The position numbers and the translations under genes are program-made. Positions 17,582 to 24,976 of a stretch of 64,000 nucleotides of DNA are shown piece after piece. Position 1 is the first letter of the stretch. Each line of letters begins with the position of its first letter. Source of the stretch: JAQBQH01 sp035607415 (lineage in GTDB: Bacteria > Myxococcota_A > Polyangia > Palsa-1104); the NCBI GenBank assembly GCA_035607415.1, contig DATNAQ010000126.1, forward strand, positions 1 through 64,000, read 5' to 3'. The notes under the pieces are model-generated. The model did no database searches and was not told the DNA's origin. It worked only from the letters and a program-made list of their open reading frames with translations.

Positions 17582-18601
17582 CTAGTGGCGCTCGCTCTGG
17601 TGCGAGCTGCGATATTCGGCGAGCCACGCGGCCACCCGCTCGAGGGTCCCCGGCGGCGTCAGCTGTGCCGCCTGCTTCTGCGCGTCGCGCGCCGCCGCCG
17701 TGAACTCCGCCTGCAGCGCCGGCGGCACCGGCACGTTCTGCAGCCCTTGCTTGGCGAACAGCCCGCCCAGCAGCGACTCGTCCATCTGCCGCGTCGCGTC
17801 CTGCAGCCGCATCTGCAGCTTCGCCGCCGCCGACTCGATCACCTGCTGATCTTCGTGCCCGAGCGCGTCCCAGGCGCGCCGCGACAAGAGCATGCAGCCG
17901 GTCAGATAGCCGACGCGGAGGTCCATCACGTAGCGCGCCTGCGTCGACCACTGGAACGCCAGCGCCGCCGACGGCAGCCCCACGAAGCTGTCGACCTTGC
18001 CGTCATCGAACGCGTGCACCGAGCCTTCGATCGACAGCGGCACCACGTTGAGGCCCATCGCGGCCAGGTGCGTGCCCAGGACCTCGTCGAGGCTCCAGAG
18101 CCACGGCTTGAGCCGCTTCAAGTCCGCCATCGAATGGACCGGCTTGCGCGAGAAGAACACCGAGAAGCCGATGCCCGCCGTCGCCACGTCGACGTAGCCG
18201 GCCTTGGCGAACTCCTCGTCGAAGGTAGGCTTGAGCCTCCCGACGATGTAGTGCGCTTCGTCCGGATCGCGGAACTCGGCGGCCAGGCCGGTGGCGCGCA
18301 TCGTCGGCGCCAGCCGCTGGCAGAGCATGCCGCCCGAGAGGATGCCGTCGATCTGATCGCGGCGCACGCGCGCGTGCTCCTGCAGCTCGTCGCCGGCGAC
18401 GGCGTTCAAGTACCACTTGATCTGCACGTTCTCGTGCGTGGCCGTGGTGACCTCGCGCCCGAACGCCTTGAGCTCGCGGGCCCAGAGCGTGCCGTCGGGC
18501 GCGACGGAGGCGAGGCGCAGCGTCACCGGCTCGGCAGCCGCCGGTGGCGCGAAGAGCGGGACGATCACGGCGAGCGTGAACGTGAGTGCGTGTGCGCGCA
18601 T
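17582..18601 (-). CDS. dctP: DctP/TatP-type periplasmic binding protein, copy 3
   Basis: A 339-residue protein from ATG 18601, which shares one base with the TAA of copy 2 (TAATG). The signal peptide is MRAHALTFTLAVIVPLFAP, cleaved near AAAEP. Landmarks: LRLASVAPDGTLW, YLNAVAGDELQEHARVRRDQ, GGMLCQRLAPTMR, HYIVGRLKPTFDEEF, FFSRKPVHSMADLKRLK, PWLWSLDEV, LPSAALAFQWST, LTGCMLLS, LLGGLFAKQGL and WLAEYRSSHQ. In place of the FQSRDE segment of its sisters it has EFRDPDEAH, and FVNLGE is YVDVAT. So it has drifted in surface regions while keeping the core. Confidence 0.85.
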   Translation of the reverse strand: MRAHALTFTLAVIVPLFAPPAAAEPVTLRLASVAPDGTLWARELKAFGREVTTATHENVQIKWYLNAVAGDELQEHARVRRDQIDGILSGGMLCQRLAPTMRATGLAAEFRDPDEAHYIVGRLKPTFDEEFAKAGYVDVATAGIGFSVFFSRKPVHSMADLKRLKPWLWSLDEVLGTHLAAMGLNVVPLSIEGSVHAFDDGKVDSFVGLPSAALAFQWSTQARYVMDLRVGYLTGCMLLSRRAWDALGHEDQQVIESAAAKLQMRLQDATRQMDESLLGGLFAKQGLQNVPVPPALQAEFTAAARDAQKQAAQLTPPGTLERVAAWLAEYRSSHQSERH

Positions 18602-19614
18602 TAATGGTGATCCGATCGGTAGTCGGCGAGCCAGCCGTTGATGTCGTCGAGCAGCGACTGCGTCGTCAGCGACGGGCCCAGCTTGAGGCGCGCCGCCCGC
18701 GCCGCGTCGAGGAACTCGGTGCGAAACAGCTTCGACACCTCGACGCGTCGCATGCCCTGCTTCTCGAACAGCGAATGAACCAGTGCCGCGTCCTGCTGCT
18801 CGCCCATGTCCTCCATGTGTCGCATCAAGCGGCCGGCGGCGCCGCGCACCGCGTTCTGAGCCTCGGTCGGGAGCGGATCGAGCGCGCTCTCGGCCATCAC
18901 CAGGCAGCCGAGCACGTAGCCCACGCGCAGGTCGGAGAAGTAGCGCGCGCGCGTCGACCACTGGAAGGCGAGCGCCGCCGCGGGAATGCCGATGAAGCCG
19001 TCGATCTCGCCGCGCTCGTACGCGCCGAGCGCCTTGTCGAGCGGCCGCGGCACCACGTGGATGCCCATCGCCGGCAGCTCGGCGCGATAGACGTCGTCGA
19101 GGTCCCAGATCCAGAAACGACCACGCCGCAGATCCTCGAGCGAGCGCACCGGCGCGCGCGAAAAGACGATGTCGACGCCGAAGCCGGCCTCGCCGAGGTT
19201 GGCGAATCCTTGGTGCGCGAACTCCTGATCGATGCGCGGCTTGAGCCGGCCGAGCACGTAGAGCGCCTCCTCGCGGCTCTGGAAGAGCCCCACGAGGTGC
19301 ACCACGCGCACCGTCGGCGCCAGGCGCTGGCAGAGCCCGCCACCCGAGGCCACGCCGTCGAGCTGCCCGCGCCGCACGCGCGCGATCATGTCCGCCTCGT
19401 CGCCGGCGATGCCGCCGAAGTACCACTTCACGGTGACCTCGCCGTGCGTCTCGTCCTCGACCTCGCGGGCGAACGCGCGCGACAGCCGCGCCCACTCGGT
19501 GCCGTCGGGCGCCACGGTCGCGAAGCGCAGCACGTGATGATCGGCGGACGCCGTCGCGGCGATCAACAATGCGAGGAGCTGACAGCAGACGGCTGACAGC
19601 TGTCGTCCCCCCAT
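18601..19614 (-). CDS. dctP: DctP/TatP-type periplasmic binding protein, copy 2
   Basis: A 337-residue protein; ATG 19614 is preferred over the in-frame GTG one codon earlier. The signal peptide is MGGRQLSAVCCQLLALLIA, cleaved near TASAD. Landmarks: LRFATVAPDGTEW, YFGGIAGDEADMIARVRRGQ, GGGLCQRLAPTVR with the invariant Cys near residue 95, FQSREEALYVLGRLKP, GFGVDIVFSRAPVR, RFWIWDLDDVY, IPAAALAFQWST, GYVLGCLVMAE with the second invariant Cys near residue 237, and WLADYRSDHH. The usual LLGGLFAKQG is VHSLFEKQG. It lies 10 nt downstream of copy 1. Confidence 0.85.
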   Translation of the reverse strand: MGGRQLSAVCCQLLALLIAATASADHHVLRFATVAPDGTEWARLSRAFAREVEDETHGEVTVKWYFGGIAGDEADMIARVRRGQLDGVASGGGLCQRLAPTVRVVHLVGLFQSREEALYVLGRLKPRIDQEFAHQGFANLGEAGFGVDIVFSRAPVRSLEDLRRGRFWIWDLDDVYRAELPAMGIHVVPRPLDKALGAYERGEIDGFIGIPAAALAFQWSTRARYFSDLRVGYVLGCLVMAESALDPLPTEAQNAVRGAAGRLMRHMEDMGEQQDAALVHSLFEKQGMRRVEVSKLFRTEFLDAARAARLKLGPSLTTQSLLDDINGWLADYRSDHH

Positions 19615-19624
19615 CACATTCGGC

Positions 19625-20662
19625 TCAGCGCTTGGCCGCCTCGAGGCGGTGCGCGGCGCGATACTCCGACAGCATCTTCTCGGCGGTCTCGATCGTTCCC
19701 GGCGCGATCAGCGCCGCCCCCATTTTGTGCGTCGCGGCCTTGGCCGCCTCGTTGAACCTGGCGCGGAACTGCGGCGACACCTGCACCTTCGTCAGTCCCT
19801 GCCGCTCGAGGAGCCCATTGACCAATGATTGATCGAGGTGCTCCGACACGGCGTTGAAGCGGTTCATGAACTTCGCCGAGGTCGTGATCAGCACCTGCTT
19901 GAGCTCGTTGGGCAGCGGATCGATCGCCGCGTTCGACACCACCAGACACGCCGGCAGCGCGGTGGCACCGAGCTCGGCGACGTAGCTGGTCTCGGTCGTC
20001 CACTGATAGGCGAGGGCGGCGCCCGGCACGCAGAAGAACGCGTCGTACGATTTGTGCCGCCACGCCTCCGAGTGCTCTTCGATCGTGGTCACGATCGTCT
20101 TCATGCCCATCGCGTCGGCCGCGCCCTGCCACACCGGGTCGAGGTTCCACGCCCACATGCGCGCGGCGAGCAGCTCGTCGAGCGATTTGATCGGCGTGCG
20201 CGAGAAGAGCACGTCGATGCCGAACACCGTCTCGCCGAGGTTGGTGAATCCCGACTTGCGGAACTCCTCGTCGAGCGTCGGCTTGAGGCGCCCCATGAGG
20301 TAGTTGAACTCGTCGCGCGACTCGAACATCCCGGGCACGCGCGCCACGCGCAAGGTCGGCGCCAGCCGCTGGCAGAAGATCGCGCCCGCTTCGCCGTCGA
20401 GCTGCCCGCGCTTGACGCGATCGAGCGCCGCCAGCTCGTCGCCGGCCATGCCGCCGAGGTACCACTTCATGCGCAGCTCGCCCTTGGACGCCGTCTCGAC
20501 CTCGTTGGCGTAGGCCTTGAGCGCGCGCGCCCATTCGGTGCCGTCGGGGGCGATCGCCGCCATGCGCAGCGTCACCGGATCGGCGTGCCCGCTCGTCGCT
20601 GCCGCGATCGTCATGGCGCCGGCCAGCGCTGCGGCGCCGAGGAGGCCGCCACTCCGCCTCAC
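19625..20662 (-). CDS. dctP: DctP/TatP-type periplasmic binding protein, copy 1 (most divergent)
   Basis: A 345-residue protein from GTG 20662, whose last two bases form part of the kinase stop codon (GTGA). The signal peptide begins RRSGGLLGAAALAGAMT and is cleaved near GHADP. Landmarks: LRMAAIAPDGTEW, YLGGMAGDELAALDRVKRGQ, AIFCQRLAPTLR, NYLMGRLKPTLDEEF, VLFSRTPIKSLDEL, RMWAWNLDPVW, CVPGAALAYQWTT, LPACLVVS and LLERQGLTKV. It lacks the SGGML and LLGGLFAKQG signatures of the other five and has TTIEEHSEAW where they have VVPxP. It probably diverged first or binds a different ligand. Being first after the kinase gene, it may also be a sensor input, which is inference. Confidence 0.85.
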   Translation of the reverse strand: MRRSGGLLGAAALAGAMTIAAATSGHADPVTLRMAAIAPDGTEWARALKAYANEVETASKGELRMKWYLGGMAGDELAALDRVKRGQLDGEAGAIFCQRLAPTLRVARVPGMFESRDEFNYLMGRLKPTLDEEFRKSGFTNLGETVFGIDVLFSRTPIKSLDELLAARMWAWNLDPVWQGAADAMGMKTIVTTIEEHSEAWRHKSYDAFFCVPGAALAYQWTTETSYVAELGATALPACLVVSNAAIDPLPNELKQVLITTSAKFMNRFNAVSEHLDQSLVNGLLERQGLTKVQVSPQFRARFNEAAKAATHKMGAALIAPGTIETAEKMLSEYRAAHRLEAAKR

Positions 20663-22491
20663 TTGCCACCGCCGGGCGACAGCAAGAGTCGAATCGTCTG
20701 TCCCTGCGTCAGCATCACCTTCGACGACGCCTTGTGCCCGGCGCCGTCGCGCACCTCGACGACGTGCTCGCCGAGCGGCTCGTGGATGCCGAGGGTCGGC
20801 GTCGTGTAGCCGGTGTCGACGCCGTCGATCCACACCTCGGCGGCGGTGTTGGCGTCGACGAGCAGGGTGCCGCGCGGCTGCCGCTCCGGCGCCAGCGCGA
20901 GCGACAACATCGGATCGTGATCGTCGGGCGTCAGCGCCCGCGTCGCCACTTCGTAGCCGGTCTTCTCGACGCGCAGCTCGTGGAACTCGTCGTCGGTCAC
21001 CTCGATCGTCGTCGGTGTCTCGCCCACCGCCACGCGCCCGTCCAGATACACCGTCGCCCCCTCCGGCACCGACCGCACCTCCACCTTGTGGCTCGCCGGC
21101 GGCAGCACCACGTTCACCACCGCGTGCTCGCCCGACTGCAACGTCACCTGCCGCTCGACGACGCCGAGCTTGCCCTTCTTGAGCTTCACCGTGTGCGCGC
21201 CCGCCGCCAGCGCCGGCACCATCGTCGGTGACGGCTCGGCGAACGGCTTGCCGTCGATCTCGATCAGCGCCCCCGACGGCCGCGTGACCACCAGGATCGC
21301 GCCGCCCTCCGGCTTCACCGCCGCCGGCTTGTTCATGCGCGAGAACGCAAAGCCGGCGCCGGCGCCGACGATGGCCACTAGCGCCACCACCGCCGGCCAG
21401 CTCACGCGCGTCGACCAGCCGGTCTGCTGCGTGCGATGCACGCCCGAGTGGCGCGCCATCTCGCCGACCGCCTCGCCGGTGACGCTGCGGAACACGCGCC
21501 GCCGGCTCTTGGCGATGGCCTCGGCCATCTCGCGCATCGACTGGAAGCGCGCCGACGGATCCTTGGCCAGCGCCTTGCCGAGCAGCTTGTCGATCTCCGG
21601 CGGCGCGTCGGGCACGTGGTCCTCGACGCGATCGGGCTTCACCTGCAGCTGCTGATAGAGCACCTGCACGTCGTCGCCGCCGGTGAACGGCGGCCGTCCC
21701 ACGCACATCTCGAACACCAGGCAGCCGAGCGAATAGACGTCCGAGCGCGCGTCGACTTCCTTGTTCGCGATCTGCTCGGGCGACATGTAATCGGGCGTGC
21801 CGACGATCTGCCCGGTGCGCGTCAGCCCCTTCTCCGACGACGCCGCGGCCACCTTGGCGAGACCGAAGTCGATCAGCTTCGGCTCGATCTCGTTCTCGGT
21901 GTCGGGCATGAGGATGACGTTCGACGGCTTGATGTCGCGATGCACGACGCCGCGCTGGTGCGCCGCCTCGAGCGCCCAGCAGAGGCGCTCGGCGATGTAC
22001 ATGGCGTCGATCGCCGGCAGCCGCTTCTTGTCGCGGATGACCTGCGCCAGCGTCGGCCCGCGTACGTACTCCATGACGATGAAGGTCGGATCGCCGACGA
22101 CGAGGTCGAGGAAGCGGGCGACGTTGCGATGCTCGACGGCGGCGATGGCCTCCGCCTCCTGTTGGAAGCGCATGCGGAAGGTCGCGTCGGCGAGCAGGTC
22201 CGGCTTCAAGACCTTGAGCGCGACCTTCTGGCCGATCGCCAGATTCTCGGCGACGAACACCTGCCCCATCGCGCCGTCGCCGAGCGTCTGGATCAGCTTG
22301 TAGCGGCCGGCGATGACGTCGCCGACGAAGAGCGGCTTCGTCTGCAGCAGCTTGACGAGCGCTTCCGGGAGCGTATCGACGCGCGAAACTGCTCCACGCG
22401 GTGGATCCGGAAGCGGCGCACCCCCCGATGTCGCCGCCGGTTCCTCTGCCGGCTTGAGCCTGATTCGATCGCTATCGGATTGCTTGGACAG
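20659..22491 (-). CDS. membrane Ser/Thr protein kinase with three PEGA-type domains
   Basis: The kinase domain needs residues upstream of the first ATG (22269), because the frame continues with GRYKLIQTLGDGA directly before MGQVFVAEN and so completes the Gly-rich loop. The best start is CTG 22491, six bases after GGAGGGG, giving about 610 residues (MSKQSDSDRIRLKP...). Kinase motifs: VALKVLK, VVHRDIKPSNVI, LIDFGLAK, YMSPEQI. A transmembrane helix follows (PAVVALVAIVGAGAGFAF) and then three periplasmic PEGA-like units with PSGALIEIDGKP, PEGATVYLDGR and AAEVWIDGVDTG. It is the first gene of the 12-gene unit and probably phosphorylates a cytoplasmic target in response to an envelope signal. The non-ATG start is inferred. 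Confidence 0.85.
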   Translation of the reverse strand: MSKQSDSDRIRLKPAEEPAATSGGAPLPDPPRGAVSRVDTLPEALVKLLQTKPLFVGDVIAGRYKLIQTLGDGAMGQVFVAENLAIGQKVALKVLKPDLLADATFRMRFQQEAEAIAAVEHRNVARFLDLVVGDPTFIVMEYVRGPTLAQVIRDKKRLPAIDAMYIAERLCWALEAAHQRGVVHRDIKPSNVILMPDTENEIEPKLIDFGLAKVAAASSEKGLTRTGQIVGTPDYMSPEQIANKEVDARSDVYSLGCLVFEMCVGRPPFTGGDDVQVLYQQLQVKPDRVEDHVPDAPPEIDKLLGKALAKDPSARFQSMREMAEAIAKSRRRVFRSVTGEAVGEMARHSGVHRTQQTGWSTRVSWPAVVALVAIVGAGAGFAFSRMNKPAAVKPEGGAILVVTRPSGALIEIDGKPFAEPSPTMVPALAAGAHTVKLKKGKLGVVERQVTLQSGEHAVVNVVLPPASHKVEVRSVPEGATVYLDGRVAVGETPTTIEVTDDEFHELRVEKTGYEVATRALTPDDHDPMLSLALAPERQPRGTLLVDANTAAEVWIDGVDTGYTTPTLGIHEPLGEHVVEVRDGAGHKASSKVMLTQGQTIRLLLSPGGGK

Positions 22492-22526
22492 GGCGCAACC
22501 CCTCCACTGAGAATGGGGGAGCCCTT

Positions 22527-22532
22527 ACTATA
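22527..22532 (-). promoter_or_regulatory. candidate -10 box for the 12-gene unit
   Basis: On the minus strand TATAGT matches the -10 consensus at five of six bases and lies 36 nt ahead of the proposed CTG start, leaving room for a short leader with the GGAGGGG ribosome site. No convincing -35 hexamer is seen 16-18 nt upstream, so an activator or alternative sigma factor may be needed. It lies in the 90-nt gap between the foldase gene and the kinase. Confidence 0.35.
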
Positions 22533-22581
22533 CCAGAATGGTTGGGGGTTTGGGGACGGAGAACGCGCTAGCGCCGAAGCG

Positions 22582-24252
22582 TTAGAAAGGACCCTTGGCG
22601 CTGCACGGCTGGTAGGCGATTGGGGATTTGCCGCCCACCTCGTACTCGAGCACGTCGCTGTTGACCTTGATGCGACCGTCGTCCCGCACCTCGGCGCACT
22701 TCTGCTTCGACCAATTGTCGACCAGCTCCGCCCACTTGGTGCGCTCGTACTCGCGCACGATGTCACTCTTTCGCTTCTCGAAGTCGGCCAGATCCGGATC
22801 GCGGTGCTCCTTCACACGCACCACCACCCACGCCGACCCCACGTCGAACGGACCGGCCACCTCGCCGGTCTTGAGCTCGAACGCCTTCTTCGACAGCTCC
22901 TTCGAGATGCCGATGTCCTGCACCATGTCGCCGCGGCGCGAGAACAGCCCGGTCTCCTGCAGGTGCACCGGCGCGTTCGACTTCTGCAGCATCTGCTTGA
23001 GCTGCTTCTCCTCGGCGGTCTCGTTCGGGTTGCTCTCTTCCTTGGTCAGGATGGCGTCGAGCTTCTCGCCCTTGTTGACGCGGTCGATGACCGCCTGCGC
23101 GTCGGCCTTGGCCTTGGCCTTGGCCTTCTGCTTCTTGACCTCGTCGGCCGCCATCTCCTTCTCGGCCTCGGCGAGCGGCACGTCGCCTTCGCGGAACTGC
23201 TCGACCTCGACGATCTCGAAGCCGCGCTCGGTGCGCTCGGGACCGATGATCGTGCCCGGCTTGGCGTCGAACACCTTCTTCTCGACGGCCTCGCCGAAGC
23301 CGGTGAAGCCCTTCTTGCGCCAGCCCATCTCGCCGCCCTTGTTCTTGGTGCGATCGTCGGTGGAGACGTTCTTGGCGACGACCTCGAAGGGCGTGCCCGA
23401 CTTGATCTTGGCGAGCGCGTTGTTGGCCTTGGTGCGCGCCGACTCGGTCTGATCCTGCGGCAGATCCTTGGGCGCGTCGACGACGATGTGGCGCAGCCTG
23501 GCCTGCTTGTCGAGGTTCTTATAGAGGAAGGCGCGCTCGTCGTACTGCTTCTTCAGATCGGCCTGATGCGCCTTGACGTAGGCGTCGACCTCGGCCGGCG
23601 TCGGGTCGGGGATCTCGTCCTCGTAGCGCCGCTCGGGGAAGCGGCCGTACTCGAGGTTGACCTGCAGGCCGCGCGACTCGAACTCCTGCTTGACCTCGTC
23701 GGGCGCGACCTTCGACGAGACGCGCAGCGCCTCGCGATACTTGTCGGCGAGCATCTCGCGCTTCTGGATCTCGATGAAGTGCTGCACGGTCACGCCGAGC
23801 TGGTTCTGCGAGATCATCTTGAAGCGGTCGTAGTCGAACTTGCCGTCCTTGTAGACGTAGGCGTCGACGCGGCGCGGGACGCCCATGACCATCATCTTGC
23901 CGGCGTAGATCTGATCCTCGGCTTCCTTGTTCGAGACGTTGTAGCCGAGCTTCTCGGCCTCGGAGGCGAACAGCTCGCGCTCGATCAGGCGATCCATCAC
24001 GAACTCTTTGAGCCGCCGCTCGCGCGCGACCTGCGGCGGATACTGCGTGCCGCCGAGCGCGACGTAGGCGAAGTGGAAGTCCTGCTCCGAGACGGTGGCG
24101 CCGGCGACCTTGGCCGCCCACGCCGACGTGACGCCGCTGTAGCCGAAGCCGCGCGAGCCGGGGCCGAAGCTGATGACGAAGGCGGCGATGAGGATGCCGA
24201 AGAGGACGTAGATGATCGCGTGGCGCGAGTTGCGCCGCATGGCCTGCAACAT
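22582..24252 (-). CDS. membrane-anchored PpiD/SurA-type peptidyl-prolyl isomerase
   Basis: A 556-residue protein. An N-terminal transmembrane helix (about residues 12-30, AIIYVLFGILIAAFVISFG) anchors it to the inner membrane with the body in the periplasm. A SurA-N-type chaperone region follows (VSEQDFHFAYVALGG, RLKEFVMDRLIERELF). Parvulin signatures come next: RLRHIVVDA, TPFEVVAKNVSTD, KNKGGEMGW, and AKPGTIIGPERTERGFEIVEV, at about residues 258-355. A lysine/alanine-rich coiled segment and a second, degenerate parvulin-like half follow (GLFSRRGDMV, FDVGSAWVVVRVKE). The size fits PpiD (about 620). It should assist folding of secreted proteins, among them possibly the binding proteins encoded next to it. 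A start at the second Met (24240) is also possible. Confidence 0.85.
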   Translation of the reverse strand: MLQAMRRNSRHAIIYVLFGILIAAFVISFGPGSRGFGYSGVTSAWAAKVAGATVSEQDFHFAYVALGGTQYPPQVARERRLKEFVMDRLIERELFASEAEKLGYNVSNKEAEDQIYAGKMMVMGVPRRVDAYVYKDGKFDYDRFKMISQNQLGVTVQHFIEIQKREMLADKYREALRVSSKVAPDEVKQEFESRGLQVNLEYGRFPERRYEDEIPDPTPAEVDAYVKAHQADLKKQYDERAFLYKNLDKQARLRHIVVDAPKDLPQDQTESARTKANNALAKIKSGTPFEVVAKNVSTDDRTKNKGGEMGWRKKGFTGFGEAVEKKVFDAKPGTIIGPERTERGFEIVEVEQFREGDVPLAEAEKEMAADEVKKQKAKAKAKADAQAVIDRVNKGEKLDAILTKEESNPNETAEEKQLKQMLQKSNAPVHLQETGLFSRRGDMVQDIGISKELSKKAFELKTGEVAGPFDVGSAWVVVRVKEHRDPDLADFEKRKSDIVREYERTKWAELVDNWSKQKCAEVRDDGRIKVNSDVLEYEVGGKSPIAYQPCSAKGPF

Positions 24253-24264
24253 GGCGCGTACCCT

Positions 24265-24281
24265 AGCGCAAGGATTGCGCT
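24265..24281. promoter_or_regulatory. 17-bp perfect palindrome between divergent genes
   Basis: AGCGCAA-GGA-TTGCGCT has two perfect 7-base arms and a 3-base centre and lies in the 55-nt gap between the foldase gene (minus) and the MMACHC/QueG-like gene (plus). It overlaps a weak minus-strand promoter (TTCGCA, 16 nt, TAGGGT). Its symmetry and position fit an operator for a dimeric regulator, but no regulator is encoded nearby. Confidence 0.35.
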
Positions 24282-24307
24282 TGCGAAAGGGCTATCATCA
24301 CGGCGAG

Positions 24308-24976
24308 ATGCGATTGGACTTGGGGCTTCGGGAGGCGCTCTCTGCCTTCGGTTACAACGGTTTCGGCGTCATCGCGCGCGAGCGCTTCGATCGCGCCGCG
24401 CCGCCGGCCTTCCGCTGCGACGTGATTCACCCGCCGGCGCGCTCGGTGGTCCTCGTCGCGTCGGGCGGTCCGCGGCACTTTCGCGCCTTCCTCGAGTGGA
24501 TCGCGGCCGACCCGATCGCGCGGCTCGCGCGCGAGGCGCACCCGCTCGACGCCTTCACGGCCGACCTGTTCGCGCGGCTCGATCTGCCCGGCGCGCGCGT
24601 CGTGTTCCCGACGTTCCTCGCGCCGCTGCGCCTCGACTTCGTGAAGATGGCCGAGCTCGCCGGGCTCGGGCGGCCGAGCGAGATCGGGCTCCTCGTCGAC
24701 GAGCGCTTCGGGCCGTGGCTGGCGTTGCGCGCCGCCATCTTCACGCCGGAGCTCCTGCCCGACGGGGCCGTCGCGTCGCGACAGTGTGACGGCTGCGCGG
24801 CGCCGTGCCGCGTCCCGGCCGATGCGCTCGCGCAGAGGCTCGCCTGCATCGTCGGGCGCGAGCACGCCTACGACGAGCTGCAGCGCATCTATCATTACGA
24901 TCGCCCGCGCGGGCGGCGCCTGCTGTGCGAAAGCTTCGGAGTGAAGGACGAGGTTATTCCGGAAGCGCGATCTTGA
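24308..24976 (+). CDS. MMACHC/QueG-like flavin-reductase-fold protein
   Basis: A 222-residue protein from ATG 24308. Segments PPAFRCDVIHPPARSVVLVASGG, followed later by DERFGPWLALRAAIFTPELLPDG, match by eye the nitroreductase-like fold shared by the cobalamin-processing enzyme MMACHC and the N-terminal part of epoxyqueuosine reductase QueG. Near the C-terminus, C160, C163 and C167 (QCDGCAAPCRVP) look like a degenerate iron-sulfur site of the QueG type; a full 2x[4Fe-4S] domain is absent. It could be a B12 or flavin-dependent reductase. The substrate is unknown. Its end overlaps the convergent gene by 23 nt. Confidence 0.55.
   Translation: MRLDLGLREALSAFGYNGFGVIARERFDRAAPPAFRCDVIHPPARSVVLVASGGPRHFRAFLEWIAADPIARLAREAHPLDAFTADLFARLDLPGARVVFPTFLAPLRLDFVKMAELAGLGRPSEIGLLVDERFGPWLALRAAIFTPELLPDGAVASRQCDGCAAPCRVPADALAQRLACIVGREHAYDELQRIYHYDRPRGRRLLCESFGVKDEVIPEARS

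Noticed and set aside
14406..20662. A standard TRAP transporter operon
   Set aside because: No polytopic DctM or DctQ gene exists anywhere in the window; only receptors and a T component are present.
20659..22269. Kinase gene starting at ATG 22269
   Set aside because: This would remove half of the Gly-rich loop, which is encoded in frame just upstream.
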